Assembly: GCA_963691715.1 (NCBI GenBank)
Contig: OY829281.1
Location: 806,001 to 870,000 of the forward strand
From: HXMU1420-13 sp963691715
GTDB lineage: Bacteria; Bacteroidota; Rhodothermia; Balneolales; Balneolaceae
Reading direction: 5' to 3'
Length of the DNA: 64,000 nucleotides
Positions 51,150 to 61,761 of this stretch are shown here, one piece after another (positions within the stretch are counted from its first letter, which is position 1; each line of letters opens with the position of its first letter). The notes under the pieces were generated by a model, which saw only the letters and a program-made list of their open reading frames with translations, was not told where the DNA came from and did not search any database. The position numbers and the translations under genes were made by a program.

Positions 51150-54128
51150 ATGATAAAACTCTATAAAGCTTGTAATTTAACAACTCTTGCCCTTGATTTA
51201 GCTAAGGATGTAAAAGGTTCTATGATGAATTCCGATGCGTTTGCTCAGGATTGGATCGTAGTTCAAAACAAAGAAACTCAACATTGGCTTCAATCAGAGT
51301 TAAGTAAATTAAATGGAGTATCGGCTAATATAAAGTTTCTGTATCCATCTGAATTAGCTTGGCAACTTATCAGGCTGTATCACCATGATCTACCTATTGA
51401 TCTGCCAACGGATAGGATCGCTTTGCATGCTAGAATTTTTGATCTACTCATATCCAATGAATCCGAGCTTTCGAAGTATGGTCTATCTATTCCACACGAT
51501 CTTAATTCTAAACTAAATATAGCTGAAAGTATTAGTGATGTTTTTGATTTGTATCAGATGTTCCGATCAGGTTTACTAAAACAATGGACGCAACTTAAAG
51601 TGCCCATAAAAAATAATGAAGCATGGCAATGTTTGATCTGGCAACAATTAACAAAGGACCTTTTAACAGAATTTCCTGATATACCTCATCGATTTGAAGT
51701 CAATGATTTAGTCCATGAGTTATTACAATCTGATCCTGCACCTATTCCTAAACAGATATTTGTTATTGGGTTATCACATTGGTCGACTTCTTTTTTTGAT
51801 TGTATTACTACTATTGGGAAACACAGTGATGTTCATTGGTATGATCAACAACTAATTCCAGAAGACTCTTTATCGTCTAGATATAGAGCATGGAGTAACC
51901 CAAAGTTGGAGGTTCAACATTTATTTTCGAATATTCATCATGTTCAAATTGAACGCACTAAAACCAATGATTGGGCTTTAGTCAGTTCGAAGTTTCATAT
52001 CCATTCCTGTTATACCATTGAAAGGGAAGTTCAAGTCTTAAAACATGAACTATTACGTTTTTTAGATGAACATAAGGAGTATACTGTGGATGATGTTTTG
52101 ATCATGGTTCCAGATTTTGATCAATATGCCCCTATCATAAAACATGTATTTGAACCTGCTGGTGTCTTCCCAAAAATTCCAGTTCATATTCCAGAACATT
52201 CGCTTGATTCTTCGTCTGATTTTTTAATTCAGTTGATCAATTTTTTTCAAACTGGTGAAAAAATCACAGATTTCATAGAGTTATTAAATCACCCCGTTGT
52301 TAAGCAAACATTCGATATTTCTGAATCTGAAATTACATTTTATAGTGCTTGCTTTGCCAAAATGAATATTCATTATGGTTTATCAAAACATAACAGTGAA
52401 TGTAGTATTGAGAAGGCGATTCATCAATTATTTCTTAGTTTCTCTATGGAAAAAGGAAACTATGATAGCATAGAAGACTATATTTTAATTGATATACGAT
52501 CGAGCATAAACTCCAAATCTTACATTACAAAATTAGCTCAAATCCATAGAATTTTTTGTTCATTTCAAAAAAATTTAGAGGGAAGTTTATCCTTATTCGA
52601 TTGGGTGAAACGAATACATGAATATATTCTTCAGTTCTTTTCAGAACAGAAATCAATTGTTGGTAAGTTAGAAAAATTGATTCGTCAATTATCGTTGTCG
52701 AAATGTGTAACAAAAGTGCCATTTGATGTATTTCAACCTTGGTTAGTACAGCAATTTAATGAGGTTTCTGCAGCATCTACAAAAATGGGAATGGGGGTGA
52801 CTGTGAGTACGTATATTCCTTACAGAAATATTCCTTTTAGGTTTGTAGCCATGTTAGGTCTTAATGAAGGAATGTTCCCACGAATTACACATCGACCAGA
52901 TTTTGATTTGATCCATGCTAATCCACAACCAGGAGATCGAAGTACTAAAACTGACGATACCTTACTTTTCTTTGAAAGGATATACTCCACAAAAGATCAT
53001 ATACATTTAAGTTATATCGGTGAAGGAAAAAAAGGAAGTATGCCATCAACCTTAATCCAAGAGTTGAATGAAATATATCCAGAATTACACCATCAACACC
53101 ATCCATTACATGGCTTTAATCCATCTAAAGATAGTTCGGAAGTAATGTATCCAAGTTTAGAAACTCACCTGTCCCAAGTTTTTAACACTTCATATACAGA
53201 AATTGATGATCCTTTTAAAGGAACATATCATATTCCTTATCTACAAGAAATCAGTCTATCTAGTCTAAGTACTTTTTTTAGTCATCCCGCTAAACATTTA
53301 CTTAACCATGTTTTGAGATTAAAAACAGTGTTTGGCGAAGATCAACCCGTTGATAGAGCCTTATATGACTTAACTGGCCTAGATGCATATCATCTAAAAA
53401 ATGATCTCATTGATTTATACAAACATTCAACTCCTTTAGACAAATATAAATCATATTCATTATTAAATGGGAGTTTACCACGCGGTCCAATAGGACAATA
53501 TCAATTCAACGAACAAGAGGCTAACGTACAAACAGTGCAACAGCATGTTCAAGAGTATCTGCATACCGAAGAGAATTCTTATGAATTAGCATGTTCTTTA
53601 TATGGGTTAAAAATATTTGGAACAATCAAAAATCTTTATGGGAATGAACAGGTAGTATGGAAAATCAACACGATTAAAGATAGAGACATTATCCAATTAT
53701 GGATCAACCATCTTCTCTTGAATATTAATGAAACGGAATCATATACCTCAAAATTAATTGGTTTTTCCGGTAAGAAAAAAGTGCGTCATCTTCGTTTTGA
53801 TGACGTAGAGAATCCTTCCGAAATACTTAATTCTTATCTTGAACTGTTCACAAAAAAGCATCCAAGTAAATATCATTGGAGTTGCATCCCATCCTTGGCA
53901 GTTAAAGCCATAGAGTTAAAAGATCATCCTGAAAAAAAGGGTAAAGCTTTCATGAATGAATGGTGTTCAAATGAGTATAGTAACAAGGAAGATGCTGATG
54001 TATATAATCAACTACTTTGGAAGAACGAACAACCATGGGATAATGAATTTTTTCAACATTATGCAGAAATAATCTGGGAACCCATTGTATCACATTTAAA
54101 AGAGGAGAAGCGGTGTTTCCATCTTTAA
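51150..54128 (+). CDS. recC: RecBCD subunit RecC
   Basis: A 992-aa protein, first of recC-recB-recD. Its N-terminus (LDLAKDVKGSMMNSDAFAQDWIVVQNKETQHWLQSELSKLNG) is typical of the helicase-like RecC fold. Further family segments are the IPYRNIPFRFVAMLGLNEGMFPR region (about 550-575) and ISLSSLSTFFSHPAKHLLNHVL (about 700-720). RecC holds the split strand and scans for the chi sequence. The length is slightly below the E. coli protein. It ends 16 bp inside recB. Confidence 0.9.
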   Translation: MIKLYKACNLTTLALDLAKDVKGSMMNSDAFAQDWIVVQNKETQHWLQSELSKLNGVSANIKFLYPSELAWQLIRLYHHDLPIDLPTDRIALHARIFDLLISNESELSKYGLSIPHDLNSKLNIAESISDVFDLYQMFRSGLLKQWTQLKVPIKNNEAWQCLIWQQLTKDLLTEFPDIPHRFEVNDLVHELLQSDPAPIPKQIFVIGLSHWSTSFFDCITTIGKHSDVHWYDQQLIPEDSLSSRYRAWSNPKLEVQHLFSNIHHVQIERTKTNDWALVSSKFHIHSCYTIEREVQVLKHELLRFLDEHKEYTVDDVLIMVPDFDQYAPIIKHVFEPAGVFPKIPVHIPEHSLDSSSDFLIQLINFFQTGEKITDFIELLNHPVVKQTFDISESEITFYSACFAKMNIHYGLSKHNSECSIEKAIHQLFLSFSMEKGNYDSIEDYILIDIRSSINSKSYITKLAQIHRIFCSFQKNLEGSLSLFDWVKRIHEYILQFFSEQKSIVGKLEKLIRQLSLSKCVTKVPFDVFQPWLVQQFNEVSAASTKMGMGVTVSTYIPYRNIPFRFVAMLGLNEGMFPRITHRPDFDLIHANPQPGDRSTKTDDTLLFFERIYSTKDHIHLSYIGEGKKGSMPSTLIQELNEIYPELHHQHHPLHGFNPSKDSSEVMYPSLETHLSQVFNTSYTEIDDPFKGTYHIPYLQEISLSSLSTFFSHPAKHLLNHVLRLKTVFGEDQPVDRALYDLTGLDAYHLKNDLIDLYKHSTPLDKYKSYSLLNGSLPRGPIGQYQFNEQEANVQTVQQHVQEYLHTEENSYELACSLYGLKIFGTIKNLYGNEQVVWKINTIKDRDIIQLWINHLLLNINETESYTSKLIGFSGKKKVRHLRFDDVENPSEILNSYLELFTKKHPSKYHWSCIPSLAVKAIELKDHPEKKGKAFMNEWCSNEYSNKEDADVYNQLLWKNEQPWDNEFFQHYAEIIWEPIVSHLKEEKRCFHL

Positions 54129-57100
54129 ATTTATTCGAAGTTAAATTTCAAGGACATCATTTAGTAGAAGCCGCTGCTGGTACCGGAAAAACATATAGTA
54201 TAACCGCTTTGTATGTTCGTGCATTGATTGAAAAGCAGTTATTGCCATCACAAATTCTTGTATTAACTTTCACAAATGATGCGACAGCAGAATTACAATT
54301 ACGTTTACGAACACGTATTAAAGAATTAATTCATGTTGCGGAAGGAGGGAAGAGTTCCGATCAGTTTGTGAATACATACATCCATGAGTTATCACCACGT
54401 CAGATTGAGCATCTAAAAAGTTGTTTGTTCTATTTTGATGAAGCAGCCATATCTACCATCCATGGGTTCTGCCAAAAAATATTATCAGAAAATCATCTTG
54501 ATTTTAAAATCAGTTCAAAATTTGATGTAGAGACTAATATTTATCCATTAATTTTAGAAGTAGTGGATATATTTTGGGAACAGTACTTTTTTAAATCGAA
54601 TCCAAATGATGAGTTCGAAGCGTGGTGTTTGCATCATCTTAATGTAACATTTAAGTCGCCAGATCATCTACTAAAATCAATTTATCCAATCATTGAGAAA
54701 AGTGAAGTTGAAATTTTTCCCAATGAGGTCTCAATGGATAAATTTGAAAACATTTTTGAGAAAGTTAGAACAACATACCTATCGATAAACCAATATTTTC
54801 ATTCAGAAAAAGATGCTTTTCATTCTTTCTTTTATTCTGATGCTCTGAATAAATCGAGCTATCGCAATAAAGACCAAATGTTATCTGATTTTGAAGAATG
54901 GATGAATCAAAATCATACGTGTCCAATCACTTATGATAAGTTGAAATTCTTTGGTTCGGTTACGTTAACTAATCGCACAAAACAATCACATTCGGCGCCA
55001 AATTTCACTTTTGCTAATTTCGTTGATGATTACATTGAATGCTATGAACAATTAAAAGGCATTGAATTAGCATTTACATGTTTAGCTATCAACAAAATTC
55101 GATGGAATATTCAAGAGTTAAAGAAAAAAAGAGGGATTGTTGGTTATGATGACTTAGTACTTCGTGTTAAAGAAGGATTAACAACATCTTCAGTTTTGTG
55201 TAAAAAACTAGCCCATAAATTTCCTATCGCCTTTATCGATGAATTTCAGGATACAGATCACATTCAATATTCAATATTTAAATCCATCTATAAATCGGAA
55301 GAGGATACCTGTCTGATTATGATTGGTGATCCCAAACAAGCTATTTACCGATTTAGAGGAGCTGATATTTATACCTATTTGGCTGTGAGAAAAACCATTC
55401 CTTCAAATAATCGATATTCCTTGGTTAATAATTATCGAACATCAAAAAATTTGCTGGATGGAATTAATGCTTTTTTTAATGGTAAAAGCAATCCGTTTAT
55501 GGCAGAGGAATTAGAATTTACATCGGCAAAATTCCCAGATGCTAACACTAACCCTATAGTGTGTAAGAAGTCTAATGAAGAGGCTCCATTAAAACTTATA
55601 GAATTTAAATCTTCTGATCGATCCATCGAATATATAAAAAATGAGATTGCGAATTCGGTTGCTTCCGAATGTATAAAATTACTTCATAGTGATTTACATA
55701 TTAATGATAAACCATTGCAAGAAGGTGATATAACAATTTTAGTTGATACTCATAGTAACGCGCAACTAGTACAACATACCTTATGGGAGTATGGACTTAG
55801 AAGTATTATTCGAAATAAATCCTCGGTATTTAATTCAGAATTAGCGAATCAGCTCTACCTATTACTGTATGCTATCAGTTATCCTAAGGTTAATGGCTAT
55901 ATAAAAGCATCTCTGTTGACTAGTTTTTTTAATGTTGATGCCGTTCAACTTTTAGAACTGACGGATGATGATAAACAATGGGAAAAGCTTCAATCTTCTT
56001 TTACCGACCTTAATGTACAATGGTCTAATGAGGGTTTGAATTCTGTATTTAGAGCTCTTGAGTATGAGTTTAACATCTTAGAAGCATTGTCAAAAAATAA
56101 TAATCCTGAACGTTTAATCACCGATTACAAACATCTGAAAGAATTACTTTTGAACGCTGAACGTAACCATAATTTCTCAAAATTTGGGATTTTAAGACAT
56201 TTTAGTTCAAAAAAAGAGAAAAAAAAGAACGAAGCTTCCGAGGATGAAATAATTAGGCTAGAAAGTGACGAACAGTTGATTCAAATAGTTACGCATCATG
56301 CAAGTAAAGGACTGGAGTATTCCATTGTTTTTTGTCCCTTTTTATGGAATTTAACTCATAAAAAACAATCCATTGTAACAACATCTAGTGGGCTATCTCA
56401 TTCCGTTTATTTAGATGTTAAGTCAAATAAATACCATGAATATCAGGCCCTAAATGAGAATGATATTAAAGCTGAAAAAATACGACTTGTATATGTAGCA
56501 TTAACCCGTGCTAAGGCAATGTGTTATATCTATCATAACAATGCAGAACAATTAGGAGGAAAAGGGTTTAATGCCATTCACTATCTAATGGATCAAAACG
56601 AGGAATTAGAGTCATTACTCTCGAATTCATCCATTATTGAAGCAAAAATTATAGAAGTGGATGACTCTAATTATGATTCAAGCGAAACTGGAGGCAGATA
56701 TCCCTTAAGAAGTGAAATTAAAACTAAAGACTTCGAACGCTTTGACCTCAATGACTATAACAGATGGTTTAGTTTTTCTTCATTAACTCATCAGAATAAT
56801 GAAAACTATAACTCAGAGGATTGGGGATTTGATTTTGATGAGGATTCAAGGGAAAACAATGAGTACGCATCAGTCATATTAGATAATTTTTCATTGCCAA
56901 AAGGTAAAAACACAGGAAATCTACTCCATAACATATTCGAGCATATTGATTTTACCGATGAACATTCGATTCAAAAGGTGATAGAAGAACAATTTCAACA
57001 ATTAGCATATGATGAACAATGGAAACGAAGTGTTCATAAAATCATACTTAATTCTATTAATCATGCTCTAACTGAGCAGGTATCATTATCAATAATTAAA

Positions 57101-57571
57101 CATGATGATCGCTTGGTTGAAATGGAATTTAATTTTCCACTAAATAATTTAAACCCCACAAAACTGGGTACAATTCTAAATACCAATCTCACGGTGAACA
57201 AAGAAAGCTTAACAGGATTTATGAAAGGCTTTATCGATCTAATATTCCGGTTAGATGGTAAGTACTACATCTTAGATTACAAATCTAATCATCTTGGAGA
57301 TACTTTTGAGTCATACTCGAATGAAAAACTTTCTAAAGAAATGTTTCTCTCTCGATATACTATTCAATATCATATTTATTTGATTGCTTTCCTTAGATAC
57401 ATTCGACTTAAACAACCAGATTTTGATTACGAACAAAACTTTGGTGGCATAATCTATCTTTTCGTGAGAGGCGTAAATCCAAAAATACCTGGTTCAGGTG
57501 TATTTTTTCACAAGCCAAAACTACACCTTGTACAACAACTTGATGAATTAATGGGAGGTTTAAATCACTGA
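54113..57571 (+). CDS. recB: RecBCD subunit RecB helicase-nuclease (GTG start)
   Basis: An 1152-aa UvrD-like 3'-5' helicase with C-terminal nuclease. Walker A VEAAAGTGKTYSITALYVRA (about 18-37), Walker B FIDEFQDTDH near 375, GDPKQAIYRFRGADIYTYLA, the motif V-like THHASKGLEYSIVFCPF and VI-like LVYVALTRAKAMCYIY are present. The nuclease motif is GFMKGFIDLIFRLDGKYYILDYKSNHLG near 1035-1062 (the DYKSN motif). The GTG start has a GAGGAG ribosome site 6-11 bp upstream and overlaps recC, so translation is coupled. Confidence 0.95.
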   Translation: MFPSLNLFEVKFQGHHLVEAAAGTGKTYSITALYVRALIEKQLLPSQILVLTFTNDATAELQLRLRTRIKELIHVAEGGKSSDQFVNTYIHELSPRQIEHLKSCLFYFDEAAISTIHGFCQKILSENHLDFKISSKFDVETNIYPLILEVVDIFWEQYFFKSNPNDEFEAWCLHHLNVTFKSPDHLLKSIYPIIEKSEVEIFPNEVSMDKFENIFEKVRTTYLSINQYFHSEKDAFHSFFYSDALNKSSYRNKDQMLSDFEEWMNQNHTCPITYDKLKFFGSVTLTNRTKQSHSAPNFTFANFVDDYIECYEQLKGIELAFTCLAINKIRWNIQELKKKRGIVGYDDLVLRVKEGLTTSSVLCKKLAHKFPIAFIDEFQDTDHIQYSIFKSIYKSEEDTCLIMIGDPKQAIYRFRGADIYTYLAVRKTIPSNNRYSLVNNYRTSKNLLDGINAFFNGKSNPFMAEELEFTSAKFPDANTNPIVCKKSNEEAPLKLIEFKSSDRSIEYIKNEIANSVASECIKLLHSDLHINDKPLQEGDITILVDTHSNAQLVQHTLWEYGLRSIIRNKSSVFNSELANQLYLLLYAISYPKVNGYIKASLLTSFFNVDAVQLLELTDDDKQWEKLQSSFTDLNVQWSNEGLNSVFRALEYEFNILEALSKNNNPERLITDYKHLKELLLNAERNHNFSKFGILRHFSSKKEKKKNEASEDEIIRLESDEQLIQIVTHHASKGLEYSIVFCPFLWNLTHKKQSIVTTSSGLSHSVYLDVKSNKYHEYQALNENDIKAEKIRLVYVALTRAKAMCYIYHNNAEQLGGKGFNAIHYLMDQNEELESLLSNSSIIEAKIIEVDDSNYDSSETGGRYPLRSEIKTKDFERFDLNDYNRWFSFSSLTHQNNENYNSEDWGFDFDEDSRENNEYASVILDNFSLPKGKNTGNLLHNIFEHIDFTDEHSIQKVIEEQFQQLAYDEQWKRSVHKIILNSINHALTEQVSLSIIKHDDRLVEMEFNFPLNNLNPTKLGTILNTNLTVNKESLTGFMKGFIDLIFRLDGKYYILDYKSNHLGDTFESYSNEKLSKEMFLSRYTIQYHIYLIAFLRYIRLKQPDFDYEQNFGGIIYLFVRGVNPKIPGSGVFFHKPKLHLVQQLDELMGGLNH

Positions 57572-57573
57572 TT

Positions 57574-59223
57574 ATGACTTCTGTTTTTTCATTACTATCG
57601 CATCTTAAAGAAAAGAATTTCATTCAACAAGAAGATATTGAGTTTGCGCATTTTTGGATTAACCTAGATCCAGAATTGTCCCAATATGAACTTCTTATTT
57701 TTCTATGTTCTCTCTTCAACCAAGGTAATGGGCATATAGCTATAGACCAGCATATGCTTGATGATTATCTAAAAAAAATGGATAGTAATGAATCTATTAA
57801 CCTTGTAAAGACATTGGAAGATTCGTTGCTGGTTGGAAAACCAGGTGATTTCAAACCATTTATCGTCTTCAAAGGTTTATTATATCAACATAAAAGCTTT
57901 GTTCAAGAGAACGAGTTAGCTATATGGCTTACAAATAAATCCACTACACAAATCAATGTAAAAGAAGAATTTATTCAACAAATTCATACTAATTTTGGAA
58001 TGAATGAGGATGATCTTCAGAGTACCGCTGTTTTCAAATCTTTTTTTCAATCTCTACTCTTTATAACTGGAGGTCCTGGTACAGGAAAAACGTTTACTGT
58101 TAAACGAATCATTGAAGCTCATCAATCTATTTTTGGGGATTCCTATACTATAAAAATAGCTGCTCCCACAGGAAAAGCTGCACAACGTATAAACGATAGT
58201 TTAGAATACGATGAAAATGTTGGGTTAAAAGCTGTAACTATTCATCAATTACTCGGATCTACTGATCTATTGAATGGATTTACCTACCATTCTGGCCATC
58301 TTTTGTCGGCAGATTTAGTCATTATTGATGAAGCCTCGATGATGGATTTAGGCTTATGGAATGCTTTAACTGATGCTGTATCCATAAATACTCGATTGAT
58401 CATAGTTGGTGATCCATTTCAGTTAGCATCTGTAGAATCTGGTTCTGTATTGAGTGATATTTGTACAATAACTACCACATCTTCAATTCCTAAATCCATT
58501 TCTGATTTAATCATTAAACTGGAGAGAAGGTATAGATTCAGCCAAGAAAGTGGAATTCATCGTTTTGCGGATGCTATCAACAGATCTGATGTAACCTCGG
58601 TTTTAAAAATTCTTAATGATCCAAATATTAAAGATGTTAACTGGATTGAACCAAGTACCGGTACTATTGGGGATATCATTAAGCAGTATGCCATTGAACC
58701 AGTTTTGAATAATGAGCAGGCAATGGTTAATACTCACCAATTACTTTCTGCTTTGAGAAGCGGTCCATTTGGATGCAATTACCTAAACAAAATTATAGAG
58801 ATCGAAATAAAGAAGAGATTACATATTTCACAATCTAATGTATGGTTTCGTAGTAGAATTATAATGGCTACTAAAAATGATTATCAATTAGGGATACAAA
58901 ATGGAGAAATTGGTTATTACGATGAAGCCAATAACCATGTAAAATTTTCAAACCAGAAAACTATTTCTACTGAACAGCTTACTCATTATGAATCTGGATA
59001 TTGCATTACCATTCATAAGAGTCAGGGTTCTGAATATGATCATATTGCAATTATTTTACCCGATAAACAAAATCAAATTTTATCGAAAGAACTATTGTAT
59101 ACAGCCGTAACAAGAGCCAAAAAAAGTGTGCTTATTGTAGGGAAAAAAGACATTTTGAAACAGTGTATCTCCAAAAAATTGATAAGAAAATCTGGACTTA
59201 TATCTCAATTAGCCAGCCCATAA
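57574..59223 (+). CDS. recD: RecBCD subunit RecD helicase
   Basis: A 549-aa 5'-3' helicase. Walker A FITGGPGTGKTFTVKRI (about 164-180), Walker B LVIIDEASMMDLG, VGDPFQLASVESGSVLSDI, TIHKSQGSEYDHIAIIL and YTAVTRAKKSVLIVG appear in order. It starts 2 bp after recB, completing an intact recCBD operon for double-strand break repair and degradation of foreign DNA. In the RHS array, RecBCD-dependent recombination at the long direct repeats is plausible. Confidence 0.95.
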   Translation: MTSVFSLLSHLKEKNFIQQEDIEFAHFWINLDPELSQYELLIFLCSLFNQGNGHIAIDQHMLDDYLKKMDSNESINLVKTLEDSLLVGKPGDFKPFIVFKGLLYQHKSFVQENELAIWLTNKSTTQINVKEEFIQQIHTNFGMNEDDLQSTAVFKSFFQSLLFITGGPGTGKTFTVKRIIEAHQSIFGDSYTIKIAAPTGKAAQRINDSLEYDENVGLKAVTIHQLLGSTDLLNGFTYHSGHLLSADLVIIDEASMMDLGLWNALTDAVSINTRLIIVGDPFQLASVESGSVLSDICTITTTSSIPKSISDLIIKLERRYRFSQESGIHRFADAINRSDVTSVLKILNDPNIKDVNWIEPSTGTIGDIIKQYAIEPVLNNEQAMVNTHQLLSALRSGPFGCNYLNKIIEIEIKKRLHISQSNVWFRSRIIMATKNDYQLGIQNGEIGYYDEANNHVKFSNQKTISTEQLTHYESGYCITIHKSQGSEYDHIAIILPDKQNQILSKELLYTAVTRAKKSVLIVGKKDILKQCISKKLIRKSGLISQLASP

Positions 59224-59253
59224 AAAAGGGTTCTGTGTAATCACAAAACCCTT
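59222..59253 (-). terminator. Rho-independent terminator of the FKBP gene
   Basis: AAGGGTT-C-TGTG-TAAT-CACA-A-AACCCTT forms a strong stem-loop. On the minus strand it is followed by TTTTTT, so it terminates the FKBP gene; on the plus strand it follows recD directly but lacks a T-run. Confidence 0.75.
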
Positions 59254-59306
59254 ATGTATAAATTATGGGAGAGAGCATGCTATCAATGCGTACACTTTAT
59301 GTTTAA

Positions 59307-60005
59307 TTATTGTACAATATCCAGTAGTTCAACTTTAAAAATTAAAGCATCACCAGGCTTGATAATTCCACCAGGACGTGGGTTTTCACCATAAGCCAAT
59401 TCATTAGGGATATAAAACTCAAACTCAGAGCCTATACTCATTAATTGTAGCCCTTCAATCCAACCCTGTATTACTTGACCCACAAAGAATTCAGAGGGAG
59501 TACCACTAGTATAATTTGTATCAAAAATTGAACCATCAATCAATCTTCCTTCATACATAACAGAGACTTTATTTTGTGCAAAAGGCTTTGCACCATCTCC
59601 TTCTCTAATTATTTTGTATTGAAGACCACTTTCGGTTTCAATAACTCCTTCTTTGTTTCTATTATCAGCAAAAAATGCTTCTTCCTCAGCCTTGTTTTCT
59701 ATTAAATCCTTATCTATCAAATAAGCATTTAGTCGTGTAAATAATGAAGTAATTTCTGAATTATCAATCTTTATTTCTTCTTCTTCTATAGCTGTAAGAA
59801 AACCAGCCATATATTTCTCTGCACTAATTTCTTCAAATCCACGGCTATAAAGTTGGTTCCCTGTCTGAAAACCAACCACATAACTAGCGCTATCAATTAA
59901 TGTATTTAACTCAGAATTAGGTGAAAATTGGTCTTGCGATTGTGAGCAAGCAAGTGTTGAAATTAATAGTACAAGTGTAGATATACTTAGGTATTGATTT
60001 CTCAT
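59307..60005 (-). CDS. FKBP-type peptidyl-prolyl isomerase, lipoprotein
   Basis: A 232-aa protein with a lipobox (LISTLAC, Cys about 20), an FkpA/Mip-type N-terminal dimerisation part (ASYVVGFQTGNQLYSRGFEEI...), a linker helix and a C-terminal FKBP domain (about 120-230: SGLQYKIIREGDGAKP, VSVMYEGRLIDGSIFDTNY, VIQGWIEGLQLMSIGSEFEFYIP, LAYGENPRPGGIIKPGDALIFKVELL). It would assist folding of envelope proteins. It is a single gene with its own terminator. Confidence 0.93.
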   Translation of the reverse strand: MRNQYLSISTLVLLISTLACSQSQDQFSPNSELNTLIDSASYVVGFQTGNQLYSRGFEEISAEKYMAGFLTAIEEEEIKIDNSEITSLFTRLNAYLIDKDLIENKAEEEAFFADNRNKEGVIETESGLQYKIIREGDGAKPFAQNKVSVMYEGRLIDGSIFDTNYTSGTPSEFFVGQVIQGWIEGLQLMSIGSEFEFYIPNELAYGENPRPGGIIKPGDALIFKVELLDIVQ

Positions 60006-60126
60006 TTAGAATAGGTTTTTTTTAATTTTAATATATCGATGAAAGATATAAGAATTGTGTTTATAAAACACTTTAATATGGTTCTGTGTATATTAAAATT
60101 GTTAAGAATAATTTTTAAGGAAAACT

Positions 60127-61719
60127 TTGACTTTTAAAGAATTTGACCTCCATGAATCACTTCAAATGGGGTTACAGGACATAGGATTTACAGAACCCAC
60201 TCCAATACAGGAACAGAGTATTCCAATCGTTTTAAATGGCACTGATGTTTTAGGTGCTGCTCAAACTGGAACTGGTAAAACCGGTGCTTTTGTAATTCCT
60301 GTGTTACATAGGATTTTAGATCAACCATCAGAAGGAACAAAAACACTTATTTTATCCCCAACCAGGGAGCTGGCACAGCAAATTGATGAACAAATTTTTG
60401 CATTAGGTTATCATACTGGTCTTAGTTCAGCTACTATTATAGGTGGTGAAGATTTCGCTAAGCAAGCGGAAGCTATTCGTGCTGGGGTTGATATAATTGT
60501 TGCTACCCCAGGCCGTCTAATTGATCAAATGAAAGTGTTAGATGTAGATTTTAGTCATATTAAATGTTTAGTATTAGATGAAGCTGATCGAATGTTAGAT
60601 ATGGGATTTCTCCCAGATGTAAATCATATCATTGATAAACTACCCAAAGACAGGCAAACCTTACTATTCTCGGCAACCATGCCCAAAGAAATCCAAAAAC
60701 TAGCTAAAGAGATTCAAAATAAACCTCAACTTATACAGATTGAAGTATCTAAACCTTCAAACAGCGTTATACAAAAAGCGTATCAAATTGATGGTCGAGA
60801 GAAATTAAAATTGGTTCAATATTTACTAGATGATCTTGAATGGACATCATGTATCATATTCACTGCAACAAAACGCGGAACTGATCAGTTAGAACGATTA
60901 TTGGTAAAAAAAGGAATTAGTGTAGCAAGTATACATGGTGATCGTGATCAAAACGAAAGAACCAAGGCTTTGAATGATTTCAAAAATGGAAAAGTACCAA
61001 TAATAGTAGCTACCGATGTATTAGCACGAGGAATTGATATTGCTGATATTTCTTTAATCATAAATTACGACGTACCTCAGGCAGTTGAAGACTATATTCA
61101 TCGCATCGGTAGAACAGGAAGGTATGATAAAACTGGAATAGCAGTTACACTAGTAGCAAAAAAAGACATTAAGCTATTTAAACCTATACGAGAAAAAGTT
61201 GGGAATGCATTAGAAATAATAGATGGAGATGCTATTTTAGAAGTTGGACTAGATATTGAAGCAAAACCAAATTCAAAAAATCAAAGTAAGGAAAAGCCAA
61301 AAGCCAGTACAAACAGTTCTACTAAGAAAAAAGATGTAAAGTCAGATATTCGTCCAAATTTCTCTCATGTAAAAAATATAAAGGTTTCTACCAATGAAGA
61401 TGGTAAGTTCATTATTGAATTATTGAATAAGCCAACTGCGGCAGCTAACGATGAGAAGAAAAAACCTATTAAGAAAATTACTGTAATTCCTAAAAAGAAA
61501 GATTCACCAGTTTCAAAAAATCAAAAAACGGTTAAAGATTCTAATAATAAAGCAAAACCAAAAAAACAGGCTTCGAATAGAAACAATAAAAAAGGCCAAC
61601 CTAAGCGACCACCTGTAGAAATTAAAAAAATTGATAAAGCTGCTGAACGCAACAAAAAATCTAGGAAACCAGCTAAAGGAATTTGGGGACTTATTAAAAG
61701 TATGTTACCTAAGTTTTAA
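60127..61719 (+). CDS. DEAD-box ATP-dependent RNA helicase (TTG start)
   Basis: A 530-aa helicase: Q motif (FTEPTPIQEQSIPI), motif I AQTGTGKTGAF, Ia PTRELAQQ, Ib TPGRLIDQ, II VLDEADRM, III SATMP, then IIFTATKRGTDQL, VATDVLARGIDIADI and HRIGRTGR. The last 150 aa are lysine-rich and low-complexity, probably an RNA-binding tail as in RhlE/CsdA-like proteins. The start is TTG at 60127, with AAGGA at 60117-60121; no ATG lies close. It acts in RNA remodelling such as ribosome assembly or cold growth; the target is unknown. Confidence 0.93.
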   Translation: MTFKEFDLHESLQMGLQDIGFTEPTPIQEQSIPIVLNGTDVLGAAQTGTGKTGAFVIPVLHRILDQPSEGTKTLILSPTRELAQQIDEQIFALGYHTGLSSATIIGGEDFAKQAEAIRAGVDIIVATPGRLIDQMKVLDVDFSHIKCLVLDEADRMLDMGFLPDVNHIIDKLPKDRQTLLFSATMPKEIQKLAKEIQNKPQLIQIEVSKPSNSVIQKAYQIDGREKLKLVQYLLDDLEWTSCIIFTATKRGTDQLERLLVKKGISVASIHGDRDQNERTKALNDFKNGKVPIIVATDVLARGIDIADISLIINYDVPQAVEDYIHRIGRTGRYDKTGIAVTLVAKKDIKLFKPIREKVGNALEIIDGDAILEVGLDIEAKPNSKNQSKEKPKASTNSSTKKKDVKSDIRPNFSHVKNIKVSTNEDGKFIIELLNKPTAAANDEKKKPIKKITVIPKKKDSPVSKNQKTVKDSNNKAKPKKQASNRNNKKGQPKRPPVEIKKIDKAAERNKKSRKPAKGIWGLIKSMLPKF

Positions 61720-61761
61720 GTTTCAATTACAGCTTATTAAAATATTTAAATAGAGTAATTC